Part shown: positions 1 through 9,229 of the stretch, in pieces
How the letters are laid out: every line of letters starts with the position of its first letter
Position numbering within the stretch: the first letter of the stretch is position 1
Origin: Lachnospiraceae bacterium UBA7589
GTDB lineage: Bacteria; Bacillota; Clostridia; Lachnospirales; Lachnospiraceae
NCBI GenBank assembly: GCA_002476495.1
Contig: DLKL01000030.1
Coordinates: 1 to 64,000 of the forward strand
Reading direction: 5' to 3'
DNA length: 64,000 bases
The notes under the pieces: generated by a model
What the model was told of the DNA's origin: nothing
The model's input: only the letters and a program-made list of their open reading frames with translations
The model's database searches: none
Made by a program: the position numbers and the translations under genes

Positions 1-63
1 GCCAAGCGGTAAGGCACAGGACTTTGACTCCTGCATTCGTTGGTTCGAATCCAACTAGCCCAG
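1..63 (+). tRNA. tRNA-Gln (TTG), 5' end cut by window edge
   Basis: The anticodon stem CAGGA/TCCTG encloses the loop CTTTGAC, giving anticodon TTG at 24-26. A T-arm with TTCGAAT follows, and the 3' acceptor strand TAGCCCA ends at 62 with discriminator G at 63. The 5' acceptor strand lies upstream of the window, so the gene is partial. No CCA is encoded. It is the first of three tRNA genes in a row. Confidence 0.93.
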
Positions 64-84
64 CTTTTAATACAATATTTATGT

Positions 85-157
85 GGGCCACTAGCTCAGT
101 CGGTAGAGCACTTGACTTTTAATCAAGTTGTCGGGGGTTCGATTCCCCCGTGGCTCA
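85..157 (+). tRNA. tRNA-Lys (TTT)
   Basis: A full cloverleaf of 73 nt can be drawn. The acceptor GGGCCAC pairs with GTGGCTC (one G-U pair), the anticodon loop CTTTTAA gives TTT at 118-120, and the T-arm is GGGGG-TTCGATT-CCCCC. The discriminator is A157. It lies 21 nt after tRNA-Gln and is probably co-transcribed with it. Confidence 0.96.
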
Positions 158-179
158 TTTTTTATTTTCAAAATATTAT

Positions 180-261
180 GCGGATATGGCGGAATTGGCA
201 GACGCGCTAGATTTAGGTTCTAGTGGGAACACCCGTGCAGGTTCAACTCCTGTTATCCGCA
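180..261 (+). tRNA. tRNA-Leu (TAG)
   Basis: This 82-nt class II tRNA has the acceptor GCGGATA/TATCCGC. Its anticodon stem CTAGA/TCTAG surrounds loop TTTAGGT, giving TAG at 214-216, and the long variable arm is typical of leucine tRNAs. The discriminator is A261. It is the last gene of the three-tRNA cluster; a strong hairpin follows about 95 nt downstream. Confidence 0.96.
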
Positions 262-354
262 TTTGAATCTAACACAGACTTCATCTGTTTATGTACCTCA
301 CGGTTTTCATTAAATCCCACTGTAATTTTGGTAAAATACTCATACTGTAATTAT

Positions 355-402
355 AAAGCTAAGAGGGGATGCCGTTAATCCGGTCATCCCCTCTTAGCTT
401 TT
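355..402. terminator. Bidirectional intrinsic terminator
   Basis: The 16-bp perfect stem AAGCTAAGAGGGGATG / CATCCCCTCTTAGCTT (356-371 with 384-399) closes a 12-nt loop and is flanked by T-rich sequence on both strands. It can end the tRNA cluster on the plus strand and the 80-residue membrane-protein gene on the minus strand. Its upper part, GGGGATG around GTTAATCC, recurs in the hairpin near 16130. Confidence 0.85.
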
Positions 403-467
403 GGCTTTACAAAATCATTTAATATATGAGCAAAATATTCTGTACAAATTGCCCTTATCTGTATAGA

Positions 468-710
468 TTACTCAGTTTTTGTGTCAGCTCCGTTCTCTTC
501 ATCCTCAAAGAAACTATCGTCAAAATCGTCATCATAATCATCAAAATCATCAAGATAATCAGGAGTAAGATACTTATATACCGCTACACAGATTCCTACA
601 ATAATTGTAAGTATACCAATTATAAGTGCTACAGAAAAGAACGCGTTCTTTGCTTCCTCCACGCACTCGCCTTCAGTTGAAACAACCTTAACTTCTTCTG
701 CTTTTTTCAT
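468..710 (-). CDS. Small membrane protein with acidic tail
   Basis: This 80-residue protein matches no family I recognise. It has a short charged N-terminus, one strongly hydrophobic segment (about residues 25-46) and a C-terminal tail very rich in Asp, Glu, Phe and Tyr (about 50-75). That layout suggests a single-pass membrane protein with an acidic soluble tail. AAAGGGTGGT precedes the ATG by about 9 nt. A TATAAT-like -10 with a weak -35 lies near 800 on the minus strand. It is followed by the terminator at 355-402, so it is probably monocistronic. Function unknown. Confidence 0.7.
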   Translation of the reverse strand: MKKAEEVKVVSTEGECVEEAKNAFFSVALIIGILTIIVGICVAVYKYLTPDYLDDFDDYDDDFDDSFFEDEENGADTKTE

Positions 711-843
711 TTTATTTTACCACCCTTTCATATTTAATATATAGTTATATCCACTCTAATGCCTCCGTTCAAGCGAACGCATCCCTAGAGATGTCATAAT
801 TATAACATAGTATATTTTGAATTTCTACCGTAAAAGCCATTTT

Positions 844-3147
844 TTACAGTTTTTTCATTTTTACAAGGGATGCATACATCCTCTTGGTACCAACTCTCTC
901 GAAGTCCACCACGATTTCCTGATCGCTTCCGGCAGGCACAACCGAACTTACAATGCCCTTACCAAATTTCAGGTGTTTTACCACATCTCCCTCCTTATAT
1001 TGCTGGGAATTTCCTCCCATATCCATAGGAAATGCCTTTCCAAATCCCGGATTGGCAGAAGGATTTGCAATATTTTTTGTATATGGATTACTCTTGGCAT
1101 AATCATTCTGCCTGAGTTTAGGTCTGCCATATCCCACATTTGAAAATCCACCGAATTTTGGTGTTGAAAAGTTCCTGTAATCATCACTCTCCTGTTCTTT
1201 ACTATCCTTACGCAGAAGCCCCTCCATATCAATATATTCCTTTGGTATCTCCTTAATAAACCTGGATATATCATTATAGCATGTAACACCATTACTCATA
1301 CGACTTATTGCCGCAGTAAGGTAAAGCTGTTTCATAGCTCTGGTAATTCCCACATAGCAAAGTCTTCTCTCCTCCTCTATTGCATCCGGATCATCACTGT
1401 CAAGTGACATTTTACCAGGAAAAAGACCATCTTCCATTCCGGTAATAAACACATAAGGGAACTCCAGACCTTTTGAGCTATGGAGAGTCATAAGCGCAAC
1501 CTTTGCACCCGGATTATCCTGATCCTCATCCTCATCAACATCGGCTACAAGAGCTATATCCTCCAGCAATTCAGTAAGATTCGGATACTCTGCATTTTCC
1601 TCATAATTGATAATTTTACTTTTCAATTCTCCTATATTTTCTATTCTTGCCTTTGCTTCATCAGTTCCTTCAGCATTTAAGTCCTCCAGGTATCCTGTAT
1701 CTTCAAGAATCAAATCAAAAATCTCACTAGGTGTAGTCTCCTCCTGCAACATGTTTCTGAATTTTTCCATCATAGATATAAATTTACTTATTTTTTCTAC
1801 AGAACGAGCCATTCCCGGAACTTCCTCAACATCAAGCAGTGTATCATAGAGACTCATATCATTAGCCAGCGCAAAATCCTGCAGCCTGGAAATACTTGTA
1901 TCACCTATGCCTCTTTTGGGAACATTTATTATCCTCTTGAGTGAATTATCATCCTCAGGGTTAACCAGAATCTTGAGGTAGCAAAGTAAATCTCTTATTT
2001 CCTTTCTACCATAAAAATTCTGTCCGCCATACACCTTATAAGGAATATTTTGAAAAATCAGTTGCTCCTCCAAAAGTCTGGACTGAGCATTTGTTCTATA
2101 CAATATGGCAATCTCATCATATCCCACTCCCCTGGTACTTAAACCACGGATTAAGGCTGATACTCCTCTGGCTTCTGCTTTGTCATCATCATATCTGATA
2201 AATTTGACCTTGTCTCCATCCTTTTGTTCTGTCCATAATGTTTTATCCTTCCTGCCGGCATTATTGGCTATAACCTTATTGGCAGCATTCAGTATATTTG
2301 AAGTTGAACGGTAGTTCTGCTCAAGCTTAATTACCCTGGCATCCTGATATTCCTGTTCAAAATTAAGGATATTATAAATATTGGCACCCCTGAATTTGTA
2401 TATACTCTGATCATCATCTCCCACCACACACAGATTGCGATACTTTGCAGCAAGCTGCTTTACCAGCACAAATTGAGTATGATTAGTATCCTGATATTCA
2501 TCTACCATTATATATTTAAATCTTTCCTGATATTCACCCAGAACATCCGGATTGGTTTCAAACAAAAAAATGGTCTGATATATCAGATCATCAAAATCCA
2601 GTGCATTATTCCTTCTCAAACGTTTCTGATACTCATCGTAAACCCTGGCTATCTGCTGGTCCCTGAAGCTTGTTGCATGAGCTTTTTCGTAATCATCCGG
2701 AGACATATATTCCTCTTTTGCCTTTGAAATTGCCCCAATCATTGCTCTTTCGGGATAAAGTTTAGGATCCAGGGACAGATATTTCAGAACCTCTTTTATT
2801 ACAACCTTTTGCTCATCAGTGTCATATATGGTAAAATCTTTCTTAAAGCCAAGTTTTTCAATATGCTTTCTAAGGATTCTTACACACATCGAATGAAATG
2901 TACTAACCCATACACTTTCAGCACCAAATCCTACTATGTTATCTACCCTTTCACGCATTTCCTTTGCAGCTTTATTGGTGAATGTAATAGCCAGAATATT
3001 ATAAGGATTAACAGCCTTCTCCTCAATTAAATATGCTATTCTGTGGGTAATCACTCTGGTTTTTCCGCTTCCCGCTCCGGCCAGAATAAGAAGAGGCCCG
3101 TCAGTATAACAACAGGCCTCTTGCTGCTTATCATTTAAACCCTTCAA
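844..3147 (-). CDS. pcrA: ATP-dependent DNA helicase PcrA (UvrD family)
   Basis: This is a superfamily 1A helicase that unwinds DNA 3'-5' in repair and rolling-circle replication. Visible motifs in order are AGAGSGKT (Walker A, about residues 23-30), VDEYQDTN (motif II), GDDDQSIYKFRGA (III), QNYRS (IV), GLEFPYVF (V) and CYVGITRA (VI). A C-terminal KFGKGIV segment resembles the Tudor-like RNA-polymerase-binding domain of PcrA. Length is about 767 residues against 720-750 for relatives. The start is uncertain: the frame stays open to 3222 inside pspA, but family alignment favours a start close to KGLNDKQQEA. I chose the TTG at 3147, 4 nt after the pspA stop, which has no good ribosome-binding site and may rely on translational coupling. 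Confidence 0.93.
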   Translation of the reverse strand: MKGLNDKQQEACCYTDGPLLILAGAGSGKTRVITHRIAYLIEEKAVNPYNILAITFTNKAAKEMRERVDNIVGFGAESVWVSTFHSMCVRILRKHIEKLGFKKDFTIYDTDEQKVVIKEVLKYLSLDPKLYPERAMIGAISKAKEEYMSPDDYEKAHATSFRDQQIARVYDEYQKRLRRNNALDFDDLIYQTIFLFETNPDVLGEYQERFKYIMVDEYQDTNHTQFVLVKQLAAKYRNLCVVGDDDQSIYKFRGANIYNILNFEQEYQDARVIKLEQNYRSTSNILNAANKVIANNAGRKDKTLWTEQKDGDKVKFIRYDDDKAEARGVSALIRGLSTRGVGYDEIAILYRTNAQSRLLEEQLIFQNIPYKVYGGQNFYGRKEIRDLLCYLKILVNPEDDNSLKRIINVPKRGIGDTSISRLQDFALANDMSLYDTLLDVEEVPGMARSVEKISKFISMMEKFRNMLQEETTPSEIFDLILEDTGYLEDLNAEGTDEAKARIENIGELKSKIINYEENAEYPNLTELLEDIALVADVDEDEDQDNPGAKVALMTLHSSKGLEFPYVFITGMEDGLFPGKMSLDSDDPDAIEEERRLCYVGITRAMKQLYLTAAISRMSNGVTCYNDISRFIKEIPKEYIDMEGLLRKDSKEQESDDYRNFSTPKFGGFSNVGYGRPKLRQNDYAKSNPYTKNIANPSANPGFGKAFPMDMGGNSQQYKEGDVVKHLKFGKGIVSSVVPAGSDQEIVVDFERVGTKRMYASLVKMKKL

Positions 3148-3151
3148 TATT

Positions 3152-3835
3152 TTACTGAAGTCCCATCTTTGCCTTGAGTGCTGCAAGCTCATCGGCAACA
3201 GCTGCATCAGGAGCGGCATCATACTTTGCTGCTAAAGAATCAACTCCACTCTCCTCAGTTGACATATTAAGCTCTGTCATAGCATTTGCCTGGTCAAGCA
3301 TGCTGTTTGCTTTTGCTTCCATTCTCTCAAATGCTGCGATACTACTGGATGAATCAGTTATATTAGCTGTCATCTTATTAAGCTGCTGCTGGGTCTTTGC
3401 AACCTTCATTTTAGCCTTGATTGCATCTCTTCTTGTGTTGAGTTCGTTTATATCTTTCACAAGCTTATCATGCATCTGTCTCATCTTCATTGCATTAGCC
3501 GCTGCAACATCATATGTCTGTTGCAAGCTTGCCTGCTTTACCGAAAGCTGGGCTTTTTGCTCCAAAAACTTAGTTGCATCTGCCTCATTACCTGCAAGAA
3601 GCGCCTTTTCTGCATAAGATTGCATTTTAGCTATATCACTGTTGCACTGATCCAGCTCTCTCTTGCATCTTTGCTCGTCTGCCATAACCGCAGCTGTCTG
3701 CTCCTTTACTTCTCCAAGATCCCTTGTAAGATTTCTCATTGTCTGATCAATCATTTTCTCAGGATCCTCTGCCTTATCAAGAAGAGCATTAATATTTGCT
3801 GCCATTATGTCCTTAAATCTGCTAATTATACCCAT
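3152..3835 (-). CDS. pspA: PspA/IM30 family membrane-stress protein
   Basis: This 227-residue protein is almost entirely alpha-helical, beginning MGIISRFKDIMAANINALLDKAEDP, the usual PspA/Vipp1 N-terminal amphipathic helix, followed by a long coiled coil rich in Gln, Lys and Glu. PspA proteins bind stressed membranes from the cytoplasmic side and assemble into ESCRT-III-like polymers. The start is set by AAGGAGG seven nt before ATG3835; an upstream in-frame Met at 3865 lies within the promoter region. It has its own strong promoter (3864-3892) and is followed 4 nt later by pcrA. Confidence 0.9.
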   Translation of the reverse strand: MGIISRFKDIMAANINALLDKAEDPEKMIDQTMRNLTRDLGEVKEQTAAVMADEQRCKRELDQCNSDIAKMQSYAEKALLAGNEADATKFLEQKAQLSVKQASLQQTYDVAAANAMKMRQMHDKLVKDINELNTRRDAIKAKMKVAKTQQQLNKMTANITDSSSSIAAFERMEAKANSMLDQANAMTELNMSTEESGVDSLAAKYDAAPDAAVADELAALKAKMGLQ

Positions 3836-3863
3836 TTTATGTACCTCCTTAAAATATAGGTTC

Positions 3864-3892
3864 ATTATACCCTATTATATTTTCTTTATCAA
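3864..3892 (-). promoter_or_regulatory. Sigma-A-type promoter of pspA
   Basis: On the minus strand, TTGATA (3887-3892) and a perfect TATAAT (3864-3869) are 17 nt apart. Transcription would start about 3857, leaving a short leader that carries the AAGGAGG of pspA. Confidence 0.75.
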
Positions 3893-3958
3893 CTTGAAAA
3901 TTACCACATATAAATGTAACTATAGTTTAAAATACGCACCTTAGATTTTAAAACTTTT

Positions 3959-4447
3959 CTATCTGTATTTTTCAATTATCTCCTCATTTGTCCTTATAGC
4001 CTGTTCCTCCATATTCTTCCTGAAATCAAGAAGCTTTTCACGAATTTCGGCATGCTTTACACCAATTATCTGAAGAGCAAGATGTGCGGCATTCTTGCCA
4101 CCGTTTATTGCAACTGTTGCAACAGGTATTCCCGGCGGCATCTGAACTATGGACAAAAGTGCATCCATACCATCTAAGGTTGAGCCCGAAACAGGTACTC
4201 CAATAACCGGAATAACAGTCTGGGAAGCAATAACTCCGGGTAAAGCTGCTGCCATGCCTGCCGCTGCAATTATAACTTCTGTACCATTTTCCTTTGCCTC
4301 CTCTATAAACAAAGACAAGCCTGCATGGGCTCTGTGGGCAGAAAGGCATCTTACATCAACCTTTACCCCATATTCCTTTAAAATCTCAATTGCCGGCTCT
4401 ATCTTTGGCAAATCACTTGTAGAGCCTGTAATAATTGCTACTCTCAT
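3959..4447 (-). CDS. purE: 5-(carboxyamino)imidazole ribonucleotide mutase PurE
   Basis: This is a class I PurE of 162 residues, which converts N5-CAIR to CAIR in purine synthesis. Signature segments are GSTSDLP near the N-terminus, SAHRAH, AAAGMAAALPGV, PVIGVPV and the GIPVATVAI-N loop. The ATG at 4447 is preferred because AAGAAGG ends six nt before it; the in-frame ATG at 4453 abuts the ribosome-binding site. It is the last gene of the minus-strand nucleotide run, 22 nt after the phosphorylase gene. No purK lies in the window. Confidence 0.95.
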   Translation of the reverse strand: MRVAIITGSTSDLPKIEPAIEILKEYGVKVDVRCLSAHRAHAGLSLFIEEAKENGTEVIIAAAGMAAALPGVIASQTVIPVIGVPVSGSTLDGMDALLSIVQMPPGIPVATVAINGGKNAAHLALQIIGVKHAEIREKLLDFRKNMEEQAIRTNEEIIEKYR

Positions 4448-4469
4448 TTTCATCCTTCTTTCTTGTTTT

Positions 4470-5828
4470 TTATTTGTTATTCGGCAATATTATATCCTTT
4501 ATTATATCACAAAATTCTTCCTGGGTATCAGTAATATTATAGGCTCCAACAAGTCTTTTTACCGCCTCATCTACTACTTCCATATTATTGGCATGTATAT
4601 ATGCAAAAGGCTCCTTACTTGAAACATATTCCCCTAAATGTTTTCTTATGTCAATCCCCACCGCAAGGTCAATTTTGTCCTCCTTTACAGCACGTCCTCC
4701 TCCAAGGATCAGACTTACCATGCCTATCTCGCTGGTCTTACAATATGATATATAACCCTCTCCTGAAAAGTATACAGGCACACAATACTTTGCCTCCGGA
4801 AGCAGTTTTGTGTTATATATTACACTGTCATCTCCTCCCTGGGATTTTACAAATTCAGCAAACTTTTTCAAAGCCTGTCCGCTTTCTATAGCATTAACGC
4901 ATTTGTTATATGCCGTTTCGTAGTCATCCGCTTTTTCGGCTCCAATAAGCATATACGCAGCCAGACACAGGGAAACCTTTATGAGTTTCCTTATTCCATG
5001 ATTAATATCAGATTTGCCTGTCAGAGCATCTTCTATGTTATTTATTTTAAGCACTTCTATGGCTTCCTTAACCTCTAATGCATTTCCAACCTTACATCCC
5101 AGAGGTTCATTCATATCAGTTATAATTCCATAGGTTTTTTTCCCTGCCATATTACCTATATCTACCATGGTTTTTGCAAGTTCTTTTGCTTCCTCTATGG
5201 TTTTCATAAATGCGCCGCTGCCACATTTTATATCAAGAACTATTACATCAGCCCCCGCTGCCAGTTTTTTACTCATAATGCTTGAGGCAATTAACGGTAT
5301 ACTGTCCACAGTGGCTGTCACATCCCTCAGGGCATATATTTTTTTATCCGCAGGAGCCAGATTTCCGGTCTGCCCCACTATTGAAAGCTTATTTTTATTT
5401 ACATTGCCGATAAATTCCTGTTCGGATATAGCCACCGAAAATCCCGGTATACTTTCAAGCTTGTCAATAGTTCCACCTGTGTGTCCCAATCCTCTTCCAC
5501 TCATCTTTGCCATAGGTACCCCTAATGCAGCCAGCACAGGGGCAACTATAAATGTTGTCTTATCGCCAACTCCTCCGGTGCTATGTTTATCTACTTTAAT
5601 TCCATGTATAGAGGACAAATCAAGCATATCTCCACTTTTTGCCATGGCCAGGGTAAGGTCCACAATTTCATTCTTTGTCATTCCCTGATAAAAAACACTC
5701 ATCAGCCAGGCAGACATCTGATAATCCGGGATTTCACCTCGTGTAAAACCCTCGACAATATATTTTATCTCCTGTGGAGTATTAACTCCTCCGTCCCTTT
5801 TTTTCATAATAAGGTCATACATTCTCAT
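4470..5828 (-). CDS. pdp: Pyrimidine-nucleoside phosphorylase
   Basis: This 452-residue enzyme phosphorolyses uridine, thymidine and deoxyuridine for pyrimidine salvage. It starts MRMYDLIMKKRDGG and carries the family signature SGRGLGHTGGTIDKLESIPGF, the phosphate-binding KHSTGGVGDKTT and the C-terminal domain of nucleoside phosphorylase II enzymes. Lengths of 430-440 are usual. GGGAGG lies 8 nt before ATG5828. Its position after the pyr biosynthetic genes couples salvage with synthesis. Confidence 0.94.
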   Translation of the reverse strand: MRMYDLIMKKRDGGVNTPQEIKYIVEGFTRGEIPDYQMSAWLMSVFYQGMTKNEIVDLTLAMAKSGDMLDLSSIHGIKVDKHSTGGVGDKTTFIVAPVLAALGVPMAKMSGRGLGHTGGTIDKLESIPGFSVAISEQEFIGNVNKNKLSIVGQTGNLAPADKKIYALRDVTATVDSIPLIASSIMSKKLAAGADVIVLDIKCGSGAFMKTIEEAKELAKTMVDIGNMAGKKTYGIITDMNEPLGCKVGNALEVKEAIEVLKINNIEDALTGKSDINHGIRKLIKVSLCLAAYMLIGAEKADDYETAYNKCVNAIESGQALKKFAEFVKSQGGDDSVIYNTKLLPEAKYCVPVYFSGEGYISYCKTSEIGMVSLILGGGRAVKEDKIDLAVGIDIRKHLGEYVSSKEPFAYIHANNMEVVDEAVKRLVGAYNITDTQEEFCDIIKDIILPNNK

Positions 5829-5850
5829 ACTTTTTTCCTCCCTGTGGGCT

Positions 5851-7974
5851 TTATAGTGTGTCCAGCGGAATATTAAGTTCTTCGGTTCCCTTTATAACAA
5901 ATCTTCCATCCTCAATAATCGGAATCCGTGTTCCGTCACTATGAACTGAGTATATTCCTCCAAGTTCCTCATAAGGAATCGTAATATCTGTATGGCAATT
6001 AAAGTAAGCCTCTTTTTCTCTTCCAGGTTCATTTCTCAGTTTTGAGCATTCATTATCCTTTGCAATCAGCTCCTTGCCGTCAGGATTGTACAATATACTG
6101 TCTTCGCTGTAGCTGTAGCAGGTATCTCCCAGTGCAAAATGTGGACCCATTTTTTCTGCAATCAGTATAGGAAGCTTATATATTATGTCATATTTTTTTG
6201 CCATGGCATAAGCTGTTGTATTTGTGCCTATAGCGAATTCACCCATCGGAAGAGTAAGATGGTTATAAAGAAGATTTTCTCTTATAAATTTGTGATTTTC
6301 CTCCTCATCTTCAAAATTATCGCAATTGTATTTAACCACCTTCCCATCTTCAAATTCCAGATACAGATCAACATACTTAAGCTCATTCAGATAAACCCTG
6401 CTTACATGCAAAATTCCGTTGGTTCCTGTCAATACAGGAGAGGTAAACACTTCACCCAGCGGGATATTAACATCAGCCAGACAATTTTCAAAATTTGTTT
6501 CCTTGTCGGGATTGTCCAGCTTATGAAGCTTAACTTTTATATCCGTAAGATTATTACCCTTTCCCAGCACATGAACATATTCCGCCCTGTCAAGCTCATT
6601 GATTATACATTGCTGTATATTTCTGTATACGTCATTGTCCAGGGTATTCACCCTTACAATTTCATCATATATTTTTTCGTAATTATCTCCGATTTCAGGA
6701 ACAGGAAAAGCAATTATAGTAAAGCTGTATTTGTCCCTGGGCATAAAACGGTTGATTATTGCTGCCTGTTTTGAGGTATATTCCACAGATAAGTTCTGCT
6801 GTTTCTCACTAAGCTTAACAGTACTTTCTTTTGCTTCCGGTTTATATGGATTTTCCCCAAATATCTCAACAACAGCAGGTCCTGCATATTCAGCCGCCTG
6901 TGTATTATGCCTTGTATAGGTATCCTGTATAACCTCAAGTTTTCTTTCCATAAAAGCCTTATCAAAAAATATTGCCTCGTCCATTCTATGATCATATTCA
7001 TACTGCTTATTTGCCGGAGTTGCCGTAAAGCCTCTCCTTATAGTAAGTCTTCTGTTTATCCTGCTTACCGGATATCTTAATATAATAGGTGACAAACCAT
7101 TTTCTCTGAATATTTCTATGGCATATCTTATCATTCTCTCCTGACCGACAGAATACTCTATCCCTACGGTTTTCTTAGGTGAAATATCTATTCTCATTGT
7201 CTCAAAGCCCTTTATAAAGCCCAGAACATAGGTAGCCGCCATAGCCCTGACCTTATCCTCGGAAAGTCCGTTAAGATACAGGGCTGTCTTTATTTCATTA
7301 TCTCCAATATATTCACCATAATTATACAGATACCTTATATCAGAAAGATTGCTGTTTTCGATTATATTAAGGGCGAATTTATTATCACCGCTTACAGCTT
7401 CGGATGTTCTTTCGGCCACCAGAACATCTGCATAATCATACATATGATAATAAATTGCATCTCTGATACTTTTACCGGCAATGCACGGATCATTCAGAAG
7501 CATACTGTATATTTCAAGGAACAGCTCCACAGTTATAATAAAGTCAAGCATTTTCCCTTCATATGCATAAGTAATAATACTTCTTTGCTCAGCATATAAA
7601 AAGCAAAGTAGTTTTCCATATTCCTCACCAAGCATTTTTACGGCATAATCAGGATTTCCATAGCTTGTTTTATAATTTTCCGGCAATATATCCTTATATA
7701 ACTTCCTGTTTATTATCTTAAGATACTCCAGAGACAAATCATTATCTGAATTTATTATGTTGTATACATCATAAACATACAGAATAAATTCGGCTGTTCT
7801 TCTAAAATACTCCGTAAGGCCCTCATTATATTGTCCGGTTTCCGAATCAAATTCTTCATTATCCATTTCATTAAGTCTGCCTACAGCCAGCTCAATTCTT
7901 TCATAGATATCCTGTTTTTCGATTTGTTCCTCTGCAGTAACAATATTTGTCTGTTTCTTTAAGTTTTCACTCAT
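5851..7974 (-). CDS. M29-family aminopeptidase with long N-terminal extension
   Basis: The C-terminal half resembles M29 metallo-aminopeptidases (AmpS/PepS): DVNIPLGEVFTSP, GEFAIGTNT and EKMGPHFALGDT supply the Glu and His expected as metal ligands, and a late YFNCHTDITIPY stretch fits the end of the domain. The 707-residue length is far above the roughly 410 of classical M29 enzymes; the first 300 or so residues are helical and not recognised. The start at 7974 follows TGAGG with 6-nt spacing. A role in cytoplasmic peptide trimming is inferred. It lies between a membrane protein and the phosphorylase in the pyr run. Confidence 0.8.
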   Translation of the reverse strand: MSENLKKQTNIVTAEEQIEKQDIYERIELAVGRLNEMDNEEFDSETGQYNEGLTEYFRRTAEFILYVYDVYNIINSDNDLSLEYLKIINRKLYKDILPENYKTSYGNPDYAVKMLGEEYGKLLCFLYAEQRSIITYAYEGKMLDFIITVELFLEIYSMLLNDPCIAGKSIRDAIYYHMYDYADVLVAERTSEAVSGDNKFALNIIENSNLSDIRYLYNYGEYIGDNEIKTALYLNGLSEDKVRAMAATYVLGFIKGFETMRIDISPKKTVGIEYSVGQERMIRYAIEIFRENGLSPIILRYPVSRINRRLTIRRGFTATPANKQYEYDHRMDEAIFFDKAFMERKLEVIQDTYTRHNTQAAEYAGPAVVEIFGENPYKPEAKESTVKLSEKQQNLSVEYTSKQAAIINRFMPRDKYSFTIIAFPVPEIGDNYEKIYDEIVRVNTLDNDVYRNIQQCIINELDRAEYVHVLGKGNNLTDIKVKLHKLDNPDKETNFENCLADVNIPLGEVFTSPVLTGTNGILHVSRVYLNELKYVDLYLEFEDGKVVKYNCDNFEDEEENHKFIRENLLYNHLTLPMGEFAIGTNTTAYAMAKKYDIIYKLPILIAEKMGPHFALGDTCYSYSEDSILYNPDGKELIAKDNECSKLRNEPGREKEAYFNCHTDITIPYEELGGIYSVHSDGTRIPIIEDGRFVIKGTEELNIPLDTL

Positions 7975-7995
7975 AATAAACCTCATTTTATTAAT

Positions 7996-8316
7996 TTATG
8001 CACCTAATATAAAAATCCAAAGAATTATTATAAGGGATAAAATATTAATAAGTATTGATATACGTTTTCCCTTTGCGCCACCCTCCTGGGCATTGTTGCC
8101 AAACCAGGCAAAAATTTCTCCCACCACAGATAATATAATGGCACACATATACAGTGTTCCAAATATATCAGGGGCATATCCCTTTGTTATAACAGACGCT
8201 ATTATTCCCAGCAGCTCAATAAAAAGGGAAATTCCTCCCATTATCAGAGCTATTACGGTATCCACTGCCACTGATGTGTCAGAAAAATAGTATCTTCTTT
8301 TCTTAAATATTCCCAT
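7996..8316 (-). CDS. Small polytopic membrane protein
   Basis: This 106-residue protein has a basic start (MGIFKKRRYYFSD) and three hydrophobic segments (about residues 18-44, 53-71 and 84-104), the last two separated by a short Gly/Lys-rich stretch. I do not recognise the family with confidence. AGAAGG precedes the ATG. It is 10 nt downstream of pyrD, so probably co-transcribed with the pyrimidine genes; a transport or accessory role would be a guess. Confidence 0.7.
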   Translation of the reverse strand: MGIFKKRRYYFSDTSVAVDTVIALIMGGISLFIELLGIIASVITKGYAPDIFGTLYMCAIILSVVGEIFAWFGNNAQEGGAKGKRISILINILSLIIILWIFILGA

Positions 8317-8326
8317 AATTAACCTT

Positions 8327-9229
8327 CTATTTTACACATCCTATCAGATCATTTATATCCCGGATATTATTTTCTATCATATAATCTTCTATTCCTTTTA
8401 TTACCTTTTCTGTAGCATACGGATCATTAAAATTAGCTGTTCCCACCGCAACAGCAGTTGCTCCGGCCATAATGAACTCCAGGGCATCCATGGCATTCAT
8501 ACATCCGCCCATACCTATTATAGGCAGCTTTACCACATTTGCCACCTGATACACCATTCTTATGGCAACAGGCTTTATAGCCGGGCCTGATAATCCTCCG
8601 GTCTTATTGGCAAGGGCAAAGCTTCTTCTTTTGACATCAATCTTCATACCGGTAATTGTATTAATAAGTGAAAGAGCATCCGCACCTCCATCCCTTGCAG
8701 CTCTTGCCATTTCAGTAATATCAGTTACATTAGGGCTTAGCTTCATAATAATCGGCTGTCTGGCTTTTTTCTTAATCTCTCTTGTTATATCAAATAGCGC
8801 CTTTGGATTTTGTCCAAACGCAATCCCACCCTCCTTAACATTAGGACAGGATACATTTATCTCAAGAAGGTCAACCGGTTCTTCACCAAGTCTTTCAACA
8901 ACCTCCACATAATCAATTACGCTTTTGCCGCAAACATTTACTATTATTTTTGTATCCTTTTCCTTCAGGAAAGGAATGTCCCTTTTTATAAATGTATCAA
9001 TGCCCGGATTTTGTAAACCGATAGCATTAAGCATACCCCCATAGGTTTCAGCCACTCTTGGAACCGGGTTACCCGGCCAGGGTTGATTAGCTACCCCCTT
9101 TGTGGTTACAGCTCCCAGAAGGCTGAGATTTACAAACTCATCATATTCTATTCCTGAACCAAAGGTTCCCGATGCAGTTGTTATTGGATTTTTTAGTTCC
9201 ACCCCTGCTATATTAACTTTAGTATTCAT
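8327..9229 (-). CDS. pyrD: Dihydroorotate dehydrogenase B, catalytic subunit
   Basis: This 300-residue FMN protein oxidises dihydroorotate to orotate. NPITTASGTFGSG near the N-terminus, INVSCPNVKEGG with the catalytic Cys typical of class 1B enzymes, and GMGGC...DALEFIMAGATAVAVGTANF near the C-terminus are all present. The ATG overlaps the pyrK stop (TAATG), so the two subunits are translationally coupled. Class 1B enzymes pass electrons through PyrK to NAD+. Confidence 0.96.
   Translation of the reverse strand: MNTKVNIAGVELKNPITTASGTFGSGIEYDEFVNLSLLGAVTTKGVANQPWPGNPVPRVAETYGGMLNAIGLQNPGIDTFIKRDIPFLKEKDTKIIVNVCGKSVIDYVEVVERLGEEPVDLLEINVSCPNVKEGGIAFGQNPKALFDITREIKKKARQPIIMKLSPNVTDITEMARAARDGGADALSLINTITGMKIDVKRRSFALANKTGGLSGPAIKPVAIRMVYQVANVVKLPIIGMGGCMNAMDALEFIMAGATAVAVGTANFNDPYATEKVIKGIEDYMIENNIRDINDLIGCVK

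Noticed and set aside
3148..3222. Start of pcrA at 3222, 70 bp inside pspA
   Set aside because: No ribosome-binding site at the upstream Mets and the extra residues do not fit the family; the TTG at 3147 is closer to the expected N-terminus, though still uncertain.
3174..3617. Plus-strand 147-codon frame across pspA
   Set aside because: Reverse frame of a Glu/Lys/Ala-rich coiled coil, which commonly yields long Ser/Leu-rich shadow frames.
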